Made by a program: the position numbers and the translations under genes. Shown here one piece after another: positions 53,501-61,466 of a stretch of 64,000 nt of DNA. The DNA comes from Crossaster papposus (lineage: Eukaryota > Echinodermata > Asteroidea > Velatida > Solasteridae). Below the pieces are notes generated by a model. That model was not told the DNA's origin, searched no databases, and worked only from the letters and a program-made list of their open reading frames with translations. Numbering within the stretch: position 1 is the first letter of the stretch; every line of letters starts with the position of its first letter. The stretch spans positions 248,001-312,000 of the forward strand of contig JBAIAA010000608.1 in assembly GCA_037893245.1 (NCBI GenBank), read 5' to 3'.

Positions 53501-56158
53501 AAGGCTTTTCAAGTTTCGAGTTTTGTACTTGGGATTCTGAAAAATGTCAATTGTGTTTCCTTCAAAACATTTTTATTACACAACTTGTGTACTATTTCTC
53601 AACACAATATCGTTGTTTTAGGCATACCAAAAATTACAAAAAAATCGCCTGTTATTAAAGGTTCTACGCAGACCTTTCGAGGAGAATTGCCGTTTAATCA
53701 TTTAAAATGTGCCTTGGTGTGCAAGTAACAAGACCAGGGGTGATAAAATGGTATAAAATAACATTAATTGGGGTTAATCACCGTAAATGTAATTGGCCCC
53801 CTCATTAACATGTTTAAACACTGATAAATGGTGGCGCTGTTCATGACGAACATTCGGCAACCCCCCAAAAGAACATGTACATGTACATTCGAGATTGTAT
53901 GCACGCGGGTACGCACGCAGCAGATTTTGTTCAGACATGGCGAGTGAAGACGACAGTTCGGGGCCGGGGAGTGCATATATCGGCAGTATCACCAGGTCCT
54001 ACATCTGAAGAAGATATTCCACTTGACAATTCTTTTGACAATAACTTGAGTCGACCATCGACTGAATGATTTTGCATCGATACGCGTGGCACATGATGCA
54101 TGCATGCACGGTCACGCTGGTCGCGACGTCGAAGTCTTCCCGAACATTCGTCACAATTATGCAAATTTTACATGTTAATAAGCTACCATTCTAGGGGTGG
54201 GCCCGGTCCCCCAAAGCACTTTATTATTATTTTTCTCATATTAATTACCCAAAAATAAAACTTTTATAAACTGAAAATCACTCATTTAGTTATAATCTTT
54301 CATTTAAACTAATAAAAACCACATTTCTAGGACCCTTTAATTAGTTTCCTCCACTAGGACCTCTGCCATGTTCCATCTCATTTTGCCGAGACGCTTTTGC
54401 ATATAACTCGATATATTTCATTGGTTTGTCGTTTATATAAAGGTGCACTTCACTCTTCAAGGAGGCTCGGGCCATTTCCTAATCAAGCCCAGCATGCAAA
54501 GCGTAGCCGAAATCAACTATGACGACAAGAGGAAAAAGATTGAGGTAAGCACGTCTTTTTACAAAAATTTGCTGAGCAGTTTCCCCAACAGTCGCTGTGA
54601 GGCCCGACGACGTGAGAACCTTTTTGTAGGAACGGAACGAAAAACCTAGAAAAATAAACATTTGGCCATTTTTATTTTTAAAACAAACGTGATAAGTGAT
54701 ACTTTGACAGACTGTGGGAGATTTAACACATTTTTTTTAACCAGTTCGCGCCGGGATTATTTTAACATCGCCGAGCCCACGGGCGGGATTATTTTTAACG
54801 AAACTCAATCCGAAGCGTGTTCAGGCTGATAGTGCCGGGAAGCACACCCACGCATTTCCGGCCTTGCCCGCTGCTGACATACATTTCCGAACTTGAACTT
54901 GGCGTGTTTATGCGTCATCCGTTTTGAATCTGGGGAAATATTTGCGTTTATATACGTCATCCGGCGCGAACTGGTTAAAGGTAGGATACACCATCGGTAA
55001 TTGCTTGAATTATCATGAATGAGTGGATTTGGGGGTTGTATTTTTTTGGTAAAGATCAAAGTTTTACAATCATGGATGCCGACGAAAGCAAGAAAAACAG
55101 CGGTCGTTTTCAACCGGCGTTGGGCAGTGGTTCTTATGTTGTTCTTGTTTTTTTCGCAATCGCAGTCCGGCGATCGTGATTTTTTTCAAAATATAAAATT
55201 CAATTTTTCGTAACGATGACATGAGCGCAATTATTTTGCTGGATTGCTACAAGAAATATTTACTTTCTAATAAGTAAGATATTTATTAATAATTCGGTAG
55301 TAATTTGTTTTGCGATATCTGCAAATGGTGTATCCTACCTTTAATACGTCATATTCTTTTTTACAGGTTGTGCCCATCCATGATGGCACTTTGACCCTGA
55401 CGGCCTTTGACCTTTGTCTCAAGACTTCCCAGCATGCATCAGCCGAGATCCACATAGCGGGAGTCCACACCATCGAGCTGAAAGTTGTGGACAAGGTACA
55501 GACAATTTTACAAATATCTTTCATTTTTTAATGATTATTTTTTTTAAATTGGAATCTATTTTTTTTAGATGGATATAAACATTAATTGTTACAAAAATTT
55601 GGTGAGAAGTTGCAGTATTTTGGAAAATAAGTTTTGGTGCAAACTCCTAGCCAATCACAAATTATGTTATATGCAGGTTTTTGCAGTTCAACATGACACG
55701 TCTCTCCTGATAAGTCCAAGTTGATCATGACACCACAGCGGCAGTCCGGGTGCCAGACTCTCCAGCAGTGTTTTTAAAGAATAATTTTTAGTGCAAACTC
55801 TCAGCCAATCTCAAGTGATGTTACATGCCGTTTATCGCAATTCAAAATGACTCGTCTCTCCCGATAGGTCAAAGTTAATCATGACAACACAGCGGCAGTC
55901 CAGGTGCCAGACTCTCTGTTGTGTCTTGCATTGTTTTTGAAGAAGAATTTTTAGTGCAAACTCTCAGCCAATCGCAAGTGATGTTACATGCCGGTTATCG
56001 CAATTCAAAATGACTCGTCTCTCCCGATAGGTCCAAGTGGATCATTACATCACAGCGGCAGTTCAGGTGCTAGACTCCACCGGTCAGCCGCTCTCTGTCT
56101 CCTACTTCCCTCTGATGAACCTGGAAGCCAAGCCTGGCTCTGACGTCATATCCATAAG
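32368..56158 (+). CDS. NUP210: Nuclear pore membrane glycoprotein 210 (gp210), exons 1-24, 5' part
   Basis: Twenty-four exons joined by eye give 3,056 nt in one frame, about 1,018 codons, starting with a signal peptide. They match NUP210 in order throughout: NFTLEAS near the start, DSPEEF, WVLETG, FSWQPRK, AYVPLQ and the VVDK region. NUP210 is a single-pass nuclear-envelope protein of about 1,900 residues. Its lumenal part is a chain of Ig-like/Big2 domains and its short tail faces the pore. All introns are GT-AG with agreeing phases. The last exon here ends in phase 2 at a good donor. The remaining roughly 800 residues, including the membrane anchor, are not in the window. No frameshift or internal stop was found. 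Confidence 0.95.
32888..33030 (+). CDS. NUP210: NUP210 exon 2
   Basis: The exon encodes SRPEVASVKPIDG and TQMTSVIFAEEQ. Its first base completes the Trp codon from exon 1. Acceptor gtcag, donor g/gtcagt. Confidence 0.92.
33350..34830. repeat. Direct repeats of about 60 bp in NUP210 intron 2
   Basis: caaacaccccaacaaacaaa followed by gtttagcagttattattaa occurs at about 33360-33412 and 34775-34828. Between them lie 1.4 kb of AT-rich sequence without a recognisable gene. Confidence 0.7.
34939..35070 (+). CDS. NUP210: NUP210 exon 3
   Basis: The exon encodes GQIIRCDVIVDTIDLIDMV and RVLYLGDSPEEFEV, a highly conserved NUP210 stretch. It is phase 1 at both ends. Confidence 0.95.
35463..35840. mobile_element. 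TTAAAGGTAGGATACACCA MITE in NUP210 intron 3
   Basis: It carries the family body (gaatgggtggatttggggg, ttttacaatcatggatgctg) and the right end atggtgtatcctacctt. The left end is degenerate. Confidence 0.75.
35954..36050 (+). CDS. NUP210: NUP210 exon 4
   Basis: The exon encodes NTFSSLEGLEFEWSLLSD and ends TTG AG/gtcagt, phase 2. Acceptor cctaacag. Confidence 0.93.
36216..36560. repeat. 18-bp minisatellite in NUP210 intron 4
   Basis: Repeats of gacctttgactttatcct, about 14 copies, grading into ctttatccttaatctcgacc variants and ending just before exon 5. Confidence 0.9.
36607..36757 (+). CDS. NUP210: NUP210 exon 5
   Basis: The exon encodes YDPPKYIEGMEERGKQ and GDRILIEGIRAGSAKV, and ends at aag/gtaaga in phase 0. 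It follows directly on an 18-bp minisatellite in intron 4. Confidence 0.93.
36992..37882. mobile_element. MITE with internally expanded 110-bp repeats (NUP210 intron 5)
   Basis: Outer inverted ends taggccgcgtccgaa and ttcggacacggcctc enclose about 8 tandem copies of a unit with tagctctaggaagcccattt and aggttgacaatagacata. Confidence 0.78.
37912..38044 (+). CDS. NUP210: NUP210 exon 6
   Basis: The exon encodes LMLNPAHDIYILVHA and VEKLKQGKIT. Acceptor ctttcag, donor acgg/gtgagt, phase 1. Confidence 0.93.
38050..38770. repeat. Degenerate short repeats in NUP210 intron 6
   Basis: Many imperfect copies of ggaagttc and tcctggaagt in varied order. It is an old or fast-changing minisatellite. Confidence 0.7.
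38834..38962 (+). CDS. NUP210: NUP210 exon 7
   Basis: The exon encodes MPSTQYKLEIRDSGIASL and GTTEVVLRDK. Acceptor caaatag; donor aaa/gtatcc is weak but fits the frame. Confidence 0.9.
39400..39510 (-). repeat. SINE fragment in NUP210 intron 7
   Basis: Reverse orientation of the SINE body (agaagacaatgagaagaagg, tttagaggtgggaggaaaac). Confidence 0.65.
39801..39863 (+). CDS. NUP210: NUP210 exon 8
   Basis: A 63-nt exon encoding MPSSTIHVIEPKYL, matching the LPNSTIYVVEPGYLG region of the family. Its last 29 nt and its donor (ctcg/gtaaga) are repeated about 18 more times in the following intron. Confidence 0.9.
39835..41872 (+). repeat. 107-bp tandem array containing the end of NUP210 exon 8 and its donor
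   Basis: About 19 copies at a regular 107-bp spacing. Each holds tatccacgtcattgaaccc, then aagtacctcg/gtaagaac, and then about 70 bases of intron. The first copy is the real exon 8 end. Copies are very similar, with few positions varying (cccatcg/ccaattg; gtacatg/gtacctg). Confidence 0.95.
42156..42268 (+). CDS. NUP210: NUP210 exon 9
   Basis: The exon encodes GKNWVLETGGLYEILIEVYD and HKMFPADIP, phase 0 at the end (ccg/gtgagt). Two partial copies of this exon lie downstream in intron 9. Confidence 0.93.
42277..42366 (+). pseudogene. Partial copy of NUP210 exon 9
   Basis: It repeats the 3' part of exon 9 (ggaggattgtttaagatctt, then agatgttccctgctgatata) and ends with the same ccg/gtgagt donor. 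It lacks the exon's acceptor. Confidence 0.88.
42382..42900. mobile_element. TTTAAAGGGATCGTATACG MITE, copy 3, interrupted
   Basis: Both ends are present (ttaaagggatcgtatacg; cgtgtacgatccctttaa). Compared with 16808-17202, a palindromic element is inserted at 42686-42847. Confidence 0.88.
42686..42847. mobile_element. Palindromic MITE inserted in another MITE
   Basis: A near-perfect 160-bp inverted repeat from tatgtgacccagcacgagta to its complement, centred on aagctaaacaagctt. A TA or TATA duplication flanks it. Confidence 0.88.
42902..42975 (+). pseudogene. Second partial copy of NUP210 exon 9
   Basis: A decayed copy (ggaggattgtttaagatcct, then cttaagatgctccctgctga) with the donor lost. 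Confidence 0.75.
42985..43105 (-). repeat. tRNA-derived SINE
   Basis: On the minus strand it begins gtgccgtggcctcgtggtct and has a B-box-like ggttccagtcc and a gcccttgggcaaggca tail. Fragment 1-40 belongs to the same family. Confidence 0.75.
43389..43812. mobile_element. MITE with TGTGACCTGTTCCAACGAAACC ends (NUP210 intron 9)
   Basis: Inverted ends tgtgacctgttccaacgaaa and ttcgttggaacaggtcaca. Related copies are at 49375-49806, 56217-56652 and 56703-57345. Confidence 0.85.
44143..44283 (+). CDS. NUP210: NUP210 exon 10
   Basis: The exon encodes SEYFEVLHSTVNGTYHYVR and IEAALVAIVKS, phase 0 at both ends. Confidence 0.94.
44336..44542. repeat. 11-bp minisatellite in NUP210 intron 10
   Basis: Repeats of gggtcctttcc, preceded by gagttctttcc variants, about 19 copies. 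Confidence 0.9.
44729..44869 (+). CDS. NUP210: NUP210 exon 11
   Basis: The exon encodes DGELATFKVPIRDTQEAEIF and ILVFSWQPRKPVPYQHTLK, phase 0 at both ends. Confidence 0.94.
45025..45765. repeat. Complex minisatellite in NUP210 intron 11
   Basis: Irregular higher-order mix of ggtctcggtctcgg, ccctgaaagccttggtc and cccctaaagtcttggtc. The plus frame is open and continues into exon 12. Confidence 0.9.
45827..45982 (+). CDS. NUP210: NUP210 exon 12
   Basis: The exon encodes GGTGTYIWTSGNKNIGTVNV and NPAHFGLSK, phase 0 at both ends. The frame stays open back through the preceding intronic minisatellite to about 45020. Confidence 0.94.
46476..46584 (+). CDS. NUP210: NUP210 exon 13
   Basis: The exon encodes VYVLPPSDMAFLDSTVEAL and ends CCG T/gtgagt, phase 1. 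This donor, not the GT two bases earlier, keeps the frame to exon 14. Confidence 0.92.
46612..46972. repeat. Minisatellite in NUP210 intron 13
   Basis: Starts with gcaggtccttc repeats, then 14-bp agggattcctttcc units and tcccaggg variants. It begins about 30 bases after the exon 13 donor. The exon 13 frame stays open through it. Confidence 0.88.
47079..47165 (+). CDS. NUP210: NUP210 exon 14
   Basis: The exon encodes AMTECSTLPIIISLSDTTVF, phase 1 at both ends. Acceptor ttttgcag, donor g/gtattt. Confidence 0.9.
47215..47400. mobile_element. Truncated MITE of the TTAACCAGTTCGCGCCGG family
   Basis: It shares acgggtgacgcataaacac, gcgtgggtgtgcttcc and the end cgggacgaactagttaa. The left terminus is missing. 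Confidence 0.65.
47463..47608 (+). CDS. NUP210: NUP210 exon 15
   Basis: The exon encodes PGHTQVTVTYEQGSLRLQ and ASITVSAYVPLQ, a well-conserved Ig-like strand region. Donor cag/gtaaat, phase 0. Confidence 0.93.
47785..47968. mobile_element. Fragment of the TTAAAGGTAGGATACACCA MITE
   Basis: It shares caggaatgggtggatttg and ttttacaatcgtggatgccg with the family. It lies directly before exon 16 and may have supplied part of its acceptor region. Confidence 0.55.
47969..48140 (+). CDS. NUP210: NUP210 exon 16
   Basis: The exon encodes TFVLTGGPQPWVLDPSRYYE and ends aaca/gtaagg, phase 1. Retaining the intron would run in frame into an 84-bp minisatellite. Confidence 0.93.
48178..48601. repeat. 84-bp minisatellite in NUP210 intron 16
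   Basis: Five copies of a unit with ccctgagctttaaaccgagg and tggcctgttggtagagcttc. The 84-bp period keeps a frame, which is open and in phase with exon 16. Confidence 0.9.
48723..48843 (+). CDS. NUP210: NUP210 exon 17
   Basis: The exon encodes NVVCLQLGEQTFTVTVGNSP and ends ATC AA/gtaaga, phase 2. Confidence 0.92.
48916..49158. mobile_element. TTAACCAGTTCGCGCCGG MITE in NUP210 intron 17
   Basis: Left end ttaaccagttcgcgccgg; right end ccggcgcgtactgattaa. The TTAA at both ends suggests a piggyBac-type non-autonomous element. Interior gagcaaggccggaaatg repeats. Confidence 0.82.
49181..49280 (+). CDS. NUP210: NUP210 exon 18
   Basis: The exon encodes FLCTSPVRLQLIPVLNQPQ and EEPCPITLDSNNQ, and ends cag/gtaaga in phase 0. 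Confidence 0.93.
49375..49806. mobile_element. TGTGACCTG MITE in NUP210 intron 18
   Basis: Inverted ends tgtgacctgtcaccacgaaa and ttcgtggtgacaggtcaca. It abuts the retrotransposon fragment to its right. Confidence 0.82.
49807..50343 (-). mobile_element. Non-LTR retrotransposon C-terminal fragment
   Basis: The minus frame contains LRSEHNLKVQRTFKHAGDKA, FSVAGPRCWNSIPLNIR and FKRKLKSY. This is the characteristic C-terminus of CR1/L2/RTE-like reverse-transcriptase ORFs. The upstream part is degenerate. Confidence 0.8.
50405..50535 (+). repeat. SINE 3' fragment
   Basis: It shares ctacagtgcctagagcgctt and accagaaagaat with the SINE at 11210. Confidence 0.65.
50577..51272. mobile_element. CAGGGATGTAGTCGAGTCC-family MITE with expanded 12-bp satellite
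   Basis: Ends agtgttgtattcgagtcc and ggactcgaatacaactctg match the MITE family of 16292-16526. The interior holds about 27 copies of aagtccagtcgc/aagtccagtcac (50652-50976) and, further right, acttgtgggg repeats. The period is a multiple of 3, so long ORFs appear on both strands. They are not genes. Confidence 0.85.
51367..51559 (+). CDS. NUP210: NUP210 exon 19
   Basis: The exon encodes MVRAVDSHGNFFHNFSS, ALVPWVSSDPTLA and a less conserved acidic stretch. Donor aaag/gtctgt, phase 1. Confidence 0.93.
51575..51790 (+). repeat. tRNA-derived SINE in NUP210 intron 19
   Basis: B-box-like gggttcgattccc is followed by a body with ttggttctctcctgtgcc and an ATT microsatellite tail. It starts within 20 bases of the exon 19 donor. 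Confidence 0.72.
51960..52066 (+). CDS. NUP210: NUP210 exon 20
   Basis: The exon encodes FGTVTVTASSSSYDAALF and ends ccg/gtgaga, phase 0. Confidence 0.92.
52324..52425 (+). CDS. NUP210: NUP210 exon 21
   Basis: The exon encodes LSASLDLSLVKEATVDPKQ and IAIFNHPSNR, matching the family's IYNHP motif. Phase 0 at both ends. Confidence 0.94.
52440..52862 (+). mobile_element. Retrotransposon 3' end with CTCA tail
   Basis: It ends ggcacggcgttaaaccctaa followed by a ctca microsatellite, as in many CR1/RTE-type elements. The 5' part is GC-rich without a clear ORF. Confidence 0.55.
52863..54442. other. NUP210 intron 21, mostly unassigned
   Basis: Contains a fragment with atgtgacctgctctatgaaa (53131), related to the TGTGACCTG MITEs, and an imperfect inverted pair around 53795 and 54170 (cattaacatg, catgttaata). 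No exon was seen. Confidence 0.4.
54443..54544 (+). CDS. NUP210: NUP210 exon 22
   Basis: The exon encodes HFTLQGGSGHFLIKPSMQSV, phase 0 at both ends (donor gag/gtaagc). Confidence 0.92.
54737..54978. mobile_element. TTAACCAGTTCGCGCCGG MITE, reverse orientation
   Basis: Both ends are intact (ttaaccagttcgcgccgg; ccggcgcgaactggttaa). It abuts the next MITE and shares the TTAA at 54975-54978 with it. Confidence 0.87.
54975..55344. mobile_element. TTAAAGGTAGGATACACCA MITE in NUP210 intron 22
   Basis: Left end ttaaaggtaggatacacca; right end tggtgtatcctacctttaa. It ends about 20 bases before the acceptor of exon 23. Confidence 0.87.
55367..55495 (+). CDS. NUP210: NUP210 exon 23
   Basis: The exon encodes LTLTAFDLCLKT and AGVHTIELKVVDK, matching the conserved DLCL and VVDK segments. 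Phase 0 at both ends. Confidence 0.94.
55690..55925 (+). pseudogene. Two decayed copies of the NUP210 exon 24 acceptor and 5' half
   Basis: Copies near 55700-55775 and 55850-55925 repeat the sequence leading into exon 24 (gtctctcccgatag) and the exon start (cacagcggcagtcc, aggtgccagactc). They diverge after about 45 exon bases. Confidence 0.85.
56031..56158 (+). CDS. NUP210: NUP210 exon 24 (last in window)
   Basis: The exon encodes HYITAAVQVLDSTGQPLS and YFPLMNLEAKPGSDVIS, and ends ATA AG/gtaggc, phase 2. Two decayed copies of its acceptor and 5' half lie just upstream. The next exon was not found before 64000. Confidence 0.93.
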
Positions 56159-56216
56159 GTAGGCTGGTTTTGAGACTTACCGTTTGTTAATCATGCATGC
56201 AGCGTATTTTGCATAT

Positions 56217-56652
56217 TATGTGACCTGCTCCAACGAAACCCGGACAAAGTTGTCAATTTTTTGTTTTTTTTTGATTTTGTATTTTTCAAATTCTCTAGGT
56301 TCTCAGCTTTAAAATGATGTATCATTTACATATGTACCCCCATCCTATCTCCCCTGGGGAAAAGATTTAGTGATAAAACCCTGACAACCTAATTATGAGA
56401 TAAACAGCTTTGAAGTTCAGAAAAGCGTATTGTTTCTACACACAATTGTTTCACAAAATCAACCAAAAAACTTACTTCTGAGTGACGGATTATGCTCAAA
56501 TTTAGGAAGATTGTAGATAAATAGTTCCCGATTCAGAAAAATAAAAAATAAACCCAGAAAATGGTAAAATTCACTTCGAAATTACTTCTCGAGTTCATTG
56601 TAATAAAACAAACTGTGCGACTTTGTTCGGGTTTTGTTGGAACAGGTCATAT
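56217..56652. mobile_element. TGTGACCTG MITE after NUP210 exon 24
   Basis: Left end tgtgacctgctccaacgaaa; right end ttttgttggaacaggtcat. Confidence 0.8.
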
Positions 56653-56702
56653 TTGACCTTTTCTCACCAGGAGATAAGCCCCCAATAATGTATGCAATGT
56701 GT

Positions 56703-57345
56703 ATATATGTGACCTGTCACCACAAAATGAGAGTAAAGTCGCACAATGTGATTTGGAGATTTGGCCATCCAAAGTCAAAATATGAAGGGGTGGTCAATTT
56801 TGAGATTTTGTGTAATTTGGAAAGTCCTCCTCTACATATTCCTATTTTTGGGGTGCAATCAGATGACCGAAAACCTCTTAAATTACGTGATTTTAAGTAG
56901 TGTTTGCGTAGTTAGTGTTTGGATTAAAGTCCATCAGTGGTCTAATTAACACGGTAATTAAATATGCAAATTAGGTCTTCGTAACTGCCCCACGTTTTCA
57001 AAATTTCGATATTATGTTGATTATACAATAGTTTGTATTTGTGGGAAGTTTCAAGGAGAAATAATGATTAGAACATAGCCGTAGCTATGCTCAACCGAAC
57101 CTTACTTGTCCTGTTTGGCAATCTTTTGTGTGTTTTCTTTAGGATGTTTATAAGTAAGTTTTCTCACAAACAAGTGTTCTGAAACCCATGACTTTCTGGA
57201 GCGCTGTAAAATGTATTTATCACAAAACCCCCAAGTGTTATATACCATTGGAAAGCTCTCTTTCTCAAGAAATTGAAAATACCAATATCTCAATTTTCAA
57301 TTTTTCGACTTTACTCTCATATTGTGGTGACGGGTCACATATATA
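56703..57345. mobile_element. Larger TGTGACCTG-type MITE
   Basis: Inverted ends tatgtgacctgtcaccacaa and attgtggtgacgggtcaca, and an inner arm gagagtaaagtcg-like. About 640 bp, non-coding. Confidence 0.75.
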
Positions 57346-58196
57346 TAGGTCATTGTATAAATTAACCTTAACTACCCCAAACCCATCAAACACCAACTGC
57401 AGGTTTTTGCTAGGTTTTGCTTGGCAGGTTTTGTACTAAACCATATCAACTTGTTGTTGGACTTTGTTTGACTCGGTACAAAAAGGCCCAGGTAGACCCT
57501 GTTGAATTATGTAAGGTTCAGGGCAGAAAGGCAGGAGACTTGTTAAAATGTTGGCGTTTAGGGGGAATGCACAGGCATTTATTCGTGGGTGAGCTTAGGC
57601 TGGTCACGGCACAGTTTTGTAAAAAAAGCGACGCGCGCGATACGAGGATCACATGACGGGACATGTGGCTTCTCTCGACCAATGAAATGACAGTATCCAA
57701 GCACATGATGTAAACCAAATATTGTTTATATTCATTTTTTTTTATTCGTTATTTTTCAATTGTGAGATCACTTTGATGTCGTGCTGATTTTGCATAAATA
57801 ATTAACTCGAAAATCTCGGTACAATTTGAATTAAATTATTCGTACAAAAAAAAAAAAAAATTAGATTATTAAATAGCTTCTGAGCTATTCAGATGTGATA
57901 ACACAAGCCATTTGTTTTGTTTTTGCGGAATTATGTCATTGGGGTTAGATCAATTTCCAAATCATTGTTTATAGAGCCGGAATTATTTCCGTACTTATTA
58001 AATTACCGAATGGCTAAATACGTTATATACATGTACGACCTTGGCCTCGCTTTAGAGAAGTGCTTTTTTTTAAGACGGTGTCTTTACGCACTGTAAACAA
58101 CTGGAATTTGGGGCTGGGCATTTAACTTGAAGCTTCCATTATTAAATAAAAAGTAATCATTTGAAAGGCCTACAACAGATATTCCCCGTACATTTA
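57346..58196. other. Unassigned sequence in the presumed NUP210 intron 24
   Basis: AT-rich with an A homopolymer near 57846. No ORF with family features was seen. Confidence 0.4.
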
Positions 58197-58678
58197 AAGG
58201 TAATGTAGGATACACCATTTGCAGATATCAAAATATTTTACTACCGACTTATTAAGAAATATCTTATTTATTTGAAAGTAAATAATGATTGTAGGCATCC
58301 AGCAATTGATTGTGCTAGATATTCTGTAATTGTTCTGAAAAATAGAATATTCAAAACAAAAAAAAGGATTTGCGATCGTATGTCAAGCATTTTTAAGTGC
58401 CTAACCAGTTCGCGCCGGAGGACGTATAAGTTTTCCCTAGATTTAAAACGTATGACGCATAAACACGTCACGAGCAAGGCCGGAATTGTCTGTCAGCAGC
58501 GAGCAAGGCCGGAAATGTCTGTCAGCTGCGAGCAAGGCCGGAAATGTCTGTCAGCAGCGAGCAAAGTCGGAAATGCGTGGGTGTGCTTCCCGGTACCATC
58601 GGCTTGAAATAATCATTAAAAATAATCCTGCGCCTCGACTCAGTGATGTTAAAAATAATCCCGGCGCGAACTGGTTAA
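58197..58678. mobile_element. Two adjoining MITEs
   Basis: Left is half a TTAAAGGTAGGATACACCA element (58197-58402). Right is a full TTAACCAGTTCGCGCCGG element (58403-58678) with three gagcaaggccggaaatgtctg sub-repeats. Confidence 0.78.
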
Positions 58679-59154
58679 TAAGTAGCAGCTCCATGGAAAT
58701 TAGCTCCAATTCCCTAGTAGACATTTTTTTTTCTTGATTCTTCGCGGATGTTTACGACTAATTTCAAAAGGGCACTACTTTATTTGTTATATTATCGCAG
58801 TAAAAAGATCCACTTTAGTTTTAATTGGAACTGTTGTCATCACAAATGAAATAGGGCGTGTTTTTTTCCCGACAATTTGTAATTTCCCTGTGATATGCAA
58901 TAGGACATGAAAACAACATAAGTGCATTTTTTGTGTTCACGTTTATTGAAACGTAAACGAACCGGGTGATTTATCGAGCCGGATGCTTCAGAACGAAGAC
59001 TGCCGGTCTCCAAACCAATTATTTTGTTGCTGCGGTACGTATCGTATAACCTGGGCTTGCCTGTTTTGCCAACCTCTTGGGAAAAGAAAAAAAAACCAAA
59101 AAAACCACAAGGATCTGTATCCAGAGTGCAGATTGATCTTGTGTATTGGAAATG

Positions 59155-59690
59155 TTAAAGGTAGGATACACCATTTGCAGATATCGGGAACAAAATTACT
59201 ACCGAATTAATATTAGGAAATATCTTACTTATTTGAAAGTAAAAACAAGGATTGTAGGCATCCAGCAAAGGAAAATTTGCTAGATATCATGTAATTGTTC
59301 AGAAAAATCGAATTTTATAAACAAAATTCTCGATCGTCGTAAAAAAAAAGCAAGAACAACATAAAAACCACTGCCCGACGCCGGTTGAAAACGAACGCCG
59401 TTTTTCTTGCTTTTCTCAGCATCCATGATTTTCAAACTTCGGTCAGCTCAGTTAAATGATATTTGCTATAAAATACAATTCCCCAAATCCAGCCATTCAT
59501 GGTAATTCAAGCAATTAAAAAATCGAGAATAAAAAAAAAAAAATATTCAATTTTCGGAACAATTGCAGGAAATCTAGTGCAATTGTTTTGCCGGATGCCT
59601 ACACTCATTATTTACTTTCAAATAAGTATGATATTTCCTCATAATTTGGTAGTAAATTGTAGTAAATATCTGCAAATGGTGTATCCTATA
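59155..59690. mobile_element. TTAAAGGTAGGATACACCA MITE, extended copy
   Basis: Left end ttaaaggtaggatacacca; right end atggtgtatcctata. It is longer than other copies because part of the right half is repeated. Another end fragment follows at 59733. Confidence 0.78.
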
Positions 59691-60227
59691 CAAAAGTGCA
59701 AGCGCTGTAATGTGTGAGGCGAAGGGAATTTAAAGGTAGGATACACCATTTGCAGATATGAAATAATGTTTACTCCCAAATTATTAAGAAAGCCTAAACT
59801 CCCGCCTCAAACCGCAAACAAACTGTTCTTTGCACTTCATTTAAAAAACAAACCCCCCAAGTACTCGCTCGCCAAGTGATTTGTTTTGTTTGATTTAGAA
59901 TGTTTATCCTTTGTGTGTTTACACGAGTCCGAGTCTGTGTATTTAAATAATCAACTTCTCATTAAAAACCGTCCTGATTTATTGGCTAGCTTTACAGCTC
60001 TGTGTTTATTCCCTGTTGCGTAAACGCGCGACACAAACCAAACAAAACAAAACGAAAGAAAAGAAGAGTCCCAATTAAATTGTGAAATAGTGTTCCTGAA
60101 GTTCATAAATTATCATGTCTTTCATGTCATTGTGGTTCTACTTTTAATGACCGCACACTGACAGAAAAACTGGAAAGCGTGCATAAAGTTTAGTTCAGGA
60201 GTACATGTACCAACCAGTTAGAAATCT

Positions 60228-60900
60228 GGAGCCAATTCCATAAAAGCATTCTAAGCCTAGTTGGTTGCTAACTTCCTTTCTATCTCTAGTTCCTTGCTAA
60301 ATCTATTCCATAAAACCATTATACGCTTTAGCAAGGTTCCTAGTTGCTTGCTAAAATTAGGATAGGTTTGGGGTATGTCTAAATCCTTAGCACCATTCTA
60401 AGTCACTTTCAATCTTTTATCTTTTGGGATTTTGTATTGACATCCTTATGCGCAGAGTCAAAGGTAACCTTAAACTCCTCATAGCGTTCTGCAAGGAACA
60501 GATTTTCCTGAGTCGAGTAATTAGGCTTCTTTCCCCTTTTTGGAGTTAAAACACCCTCTGAATTAGCCATTTCTGAAACATGTGCTTAGGCCAATACAAA
60601 TGTACATACCCTAAATAGGGTACAGAAGAATGCATTGACAATACAACCCACAGCATGACCTGATTTGAACTCTTTCCCTATTGTTAACTCAAACTGACAA
60701 TGTACTTTGGCGATTATGCAAACCCCACACCATTCTAGCAAGCTGCAAGCAAGCAACTAGTAAGAATATTTCATAAAATGGTGTTATGGAATGCGATTTA
60801 CATGTAGTTGATTGCTAGCAAGCAACCAACTAGGCATTTGGAATCTTGCTAAAACCTAGTAATATACTAAGTTAGAATGCTTTTATGGAATTGGGCCCTG
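60228..60900. mobile_element. MITE with AGCCAATTCCATAAAAGCATTC ends
   Basis: Left end agccaattccataaaagcat; right end atgcttttatggaattgggc. The interior has repeated gctagcaagcaac-like inverted pieces. Confidence 0.82.
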
Positions 60901-60989
60901 CACTCTTCTCTAAATCTGTACTAAAACTAAAGTTCCATGGTTCCCGCTCCTTCCAATCAGCTGCTGTTCAATTATGGAATAACCTACCA

Positions 60990-61060
60990 GGAGTCAATTT
61001 CACGGAGCTGCTAAACACACAAATTTGCTTAGCACAAAAAAGTCTTGCTTGAGCATTAAA
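60990..61060. mobile_element. Fragment of the GGGGCCAATTTCATAGAGC MITE
   Basis: gtcaatttcacggagctgct and ttgcttagcacaaaaaagtc resemble the family's left end. No right end. Confidence 0.5.
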
Positions 61061-61466
61061 AACAAGTTATCAGCCAAAATTCTCATGTTTTTCATGCTAT
61101 CCTCCGGGATACCGGACCGGTATTATATTTTATATCTCGTTACAGAGTGCCTAGATTTTCGGCGTCTCATTTTTAGAGTCAATCTGTATTACATTACTTG
61201 TACATGTACAGTATGTATGTGCCAAAAGGACTTTTTACATAAATTGCGACGGTTTCTGCCAAAATGAGTCACTTCTCGCACAGCATATTTCCACATACAG
61301 CAAATTACAGCAGAAGCAAATGATGTAAAGGTACCGAAACACTCACTTTAAATTTAAAACCTAACCTTCCGAACTCAATAAAAATTCACCCCCACCCTAA
61401 GCCTTGAACGGTTACACGGTTAACTGACCGTTCAAACTGTTACACGGTTACACTTTTCTGGTTTGG

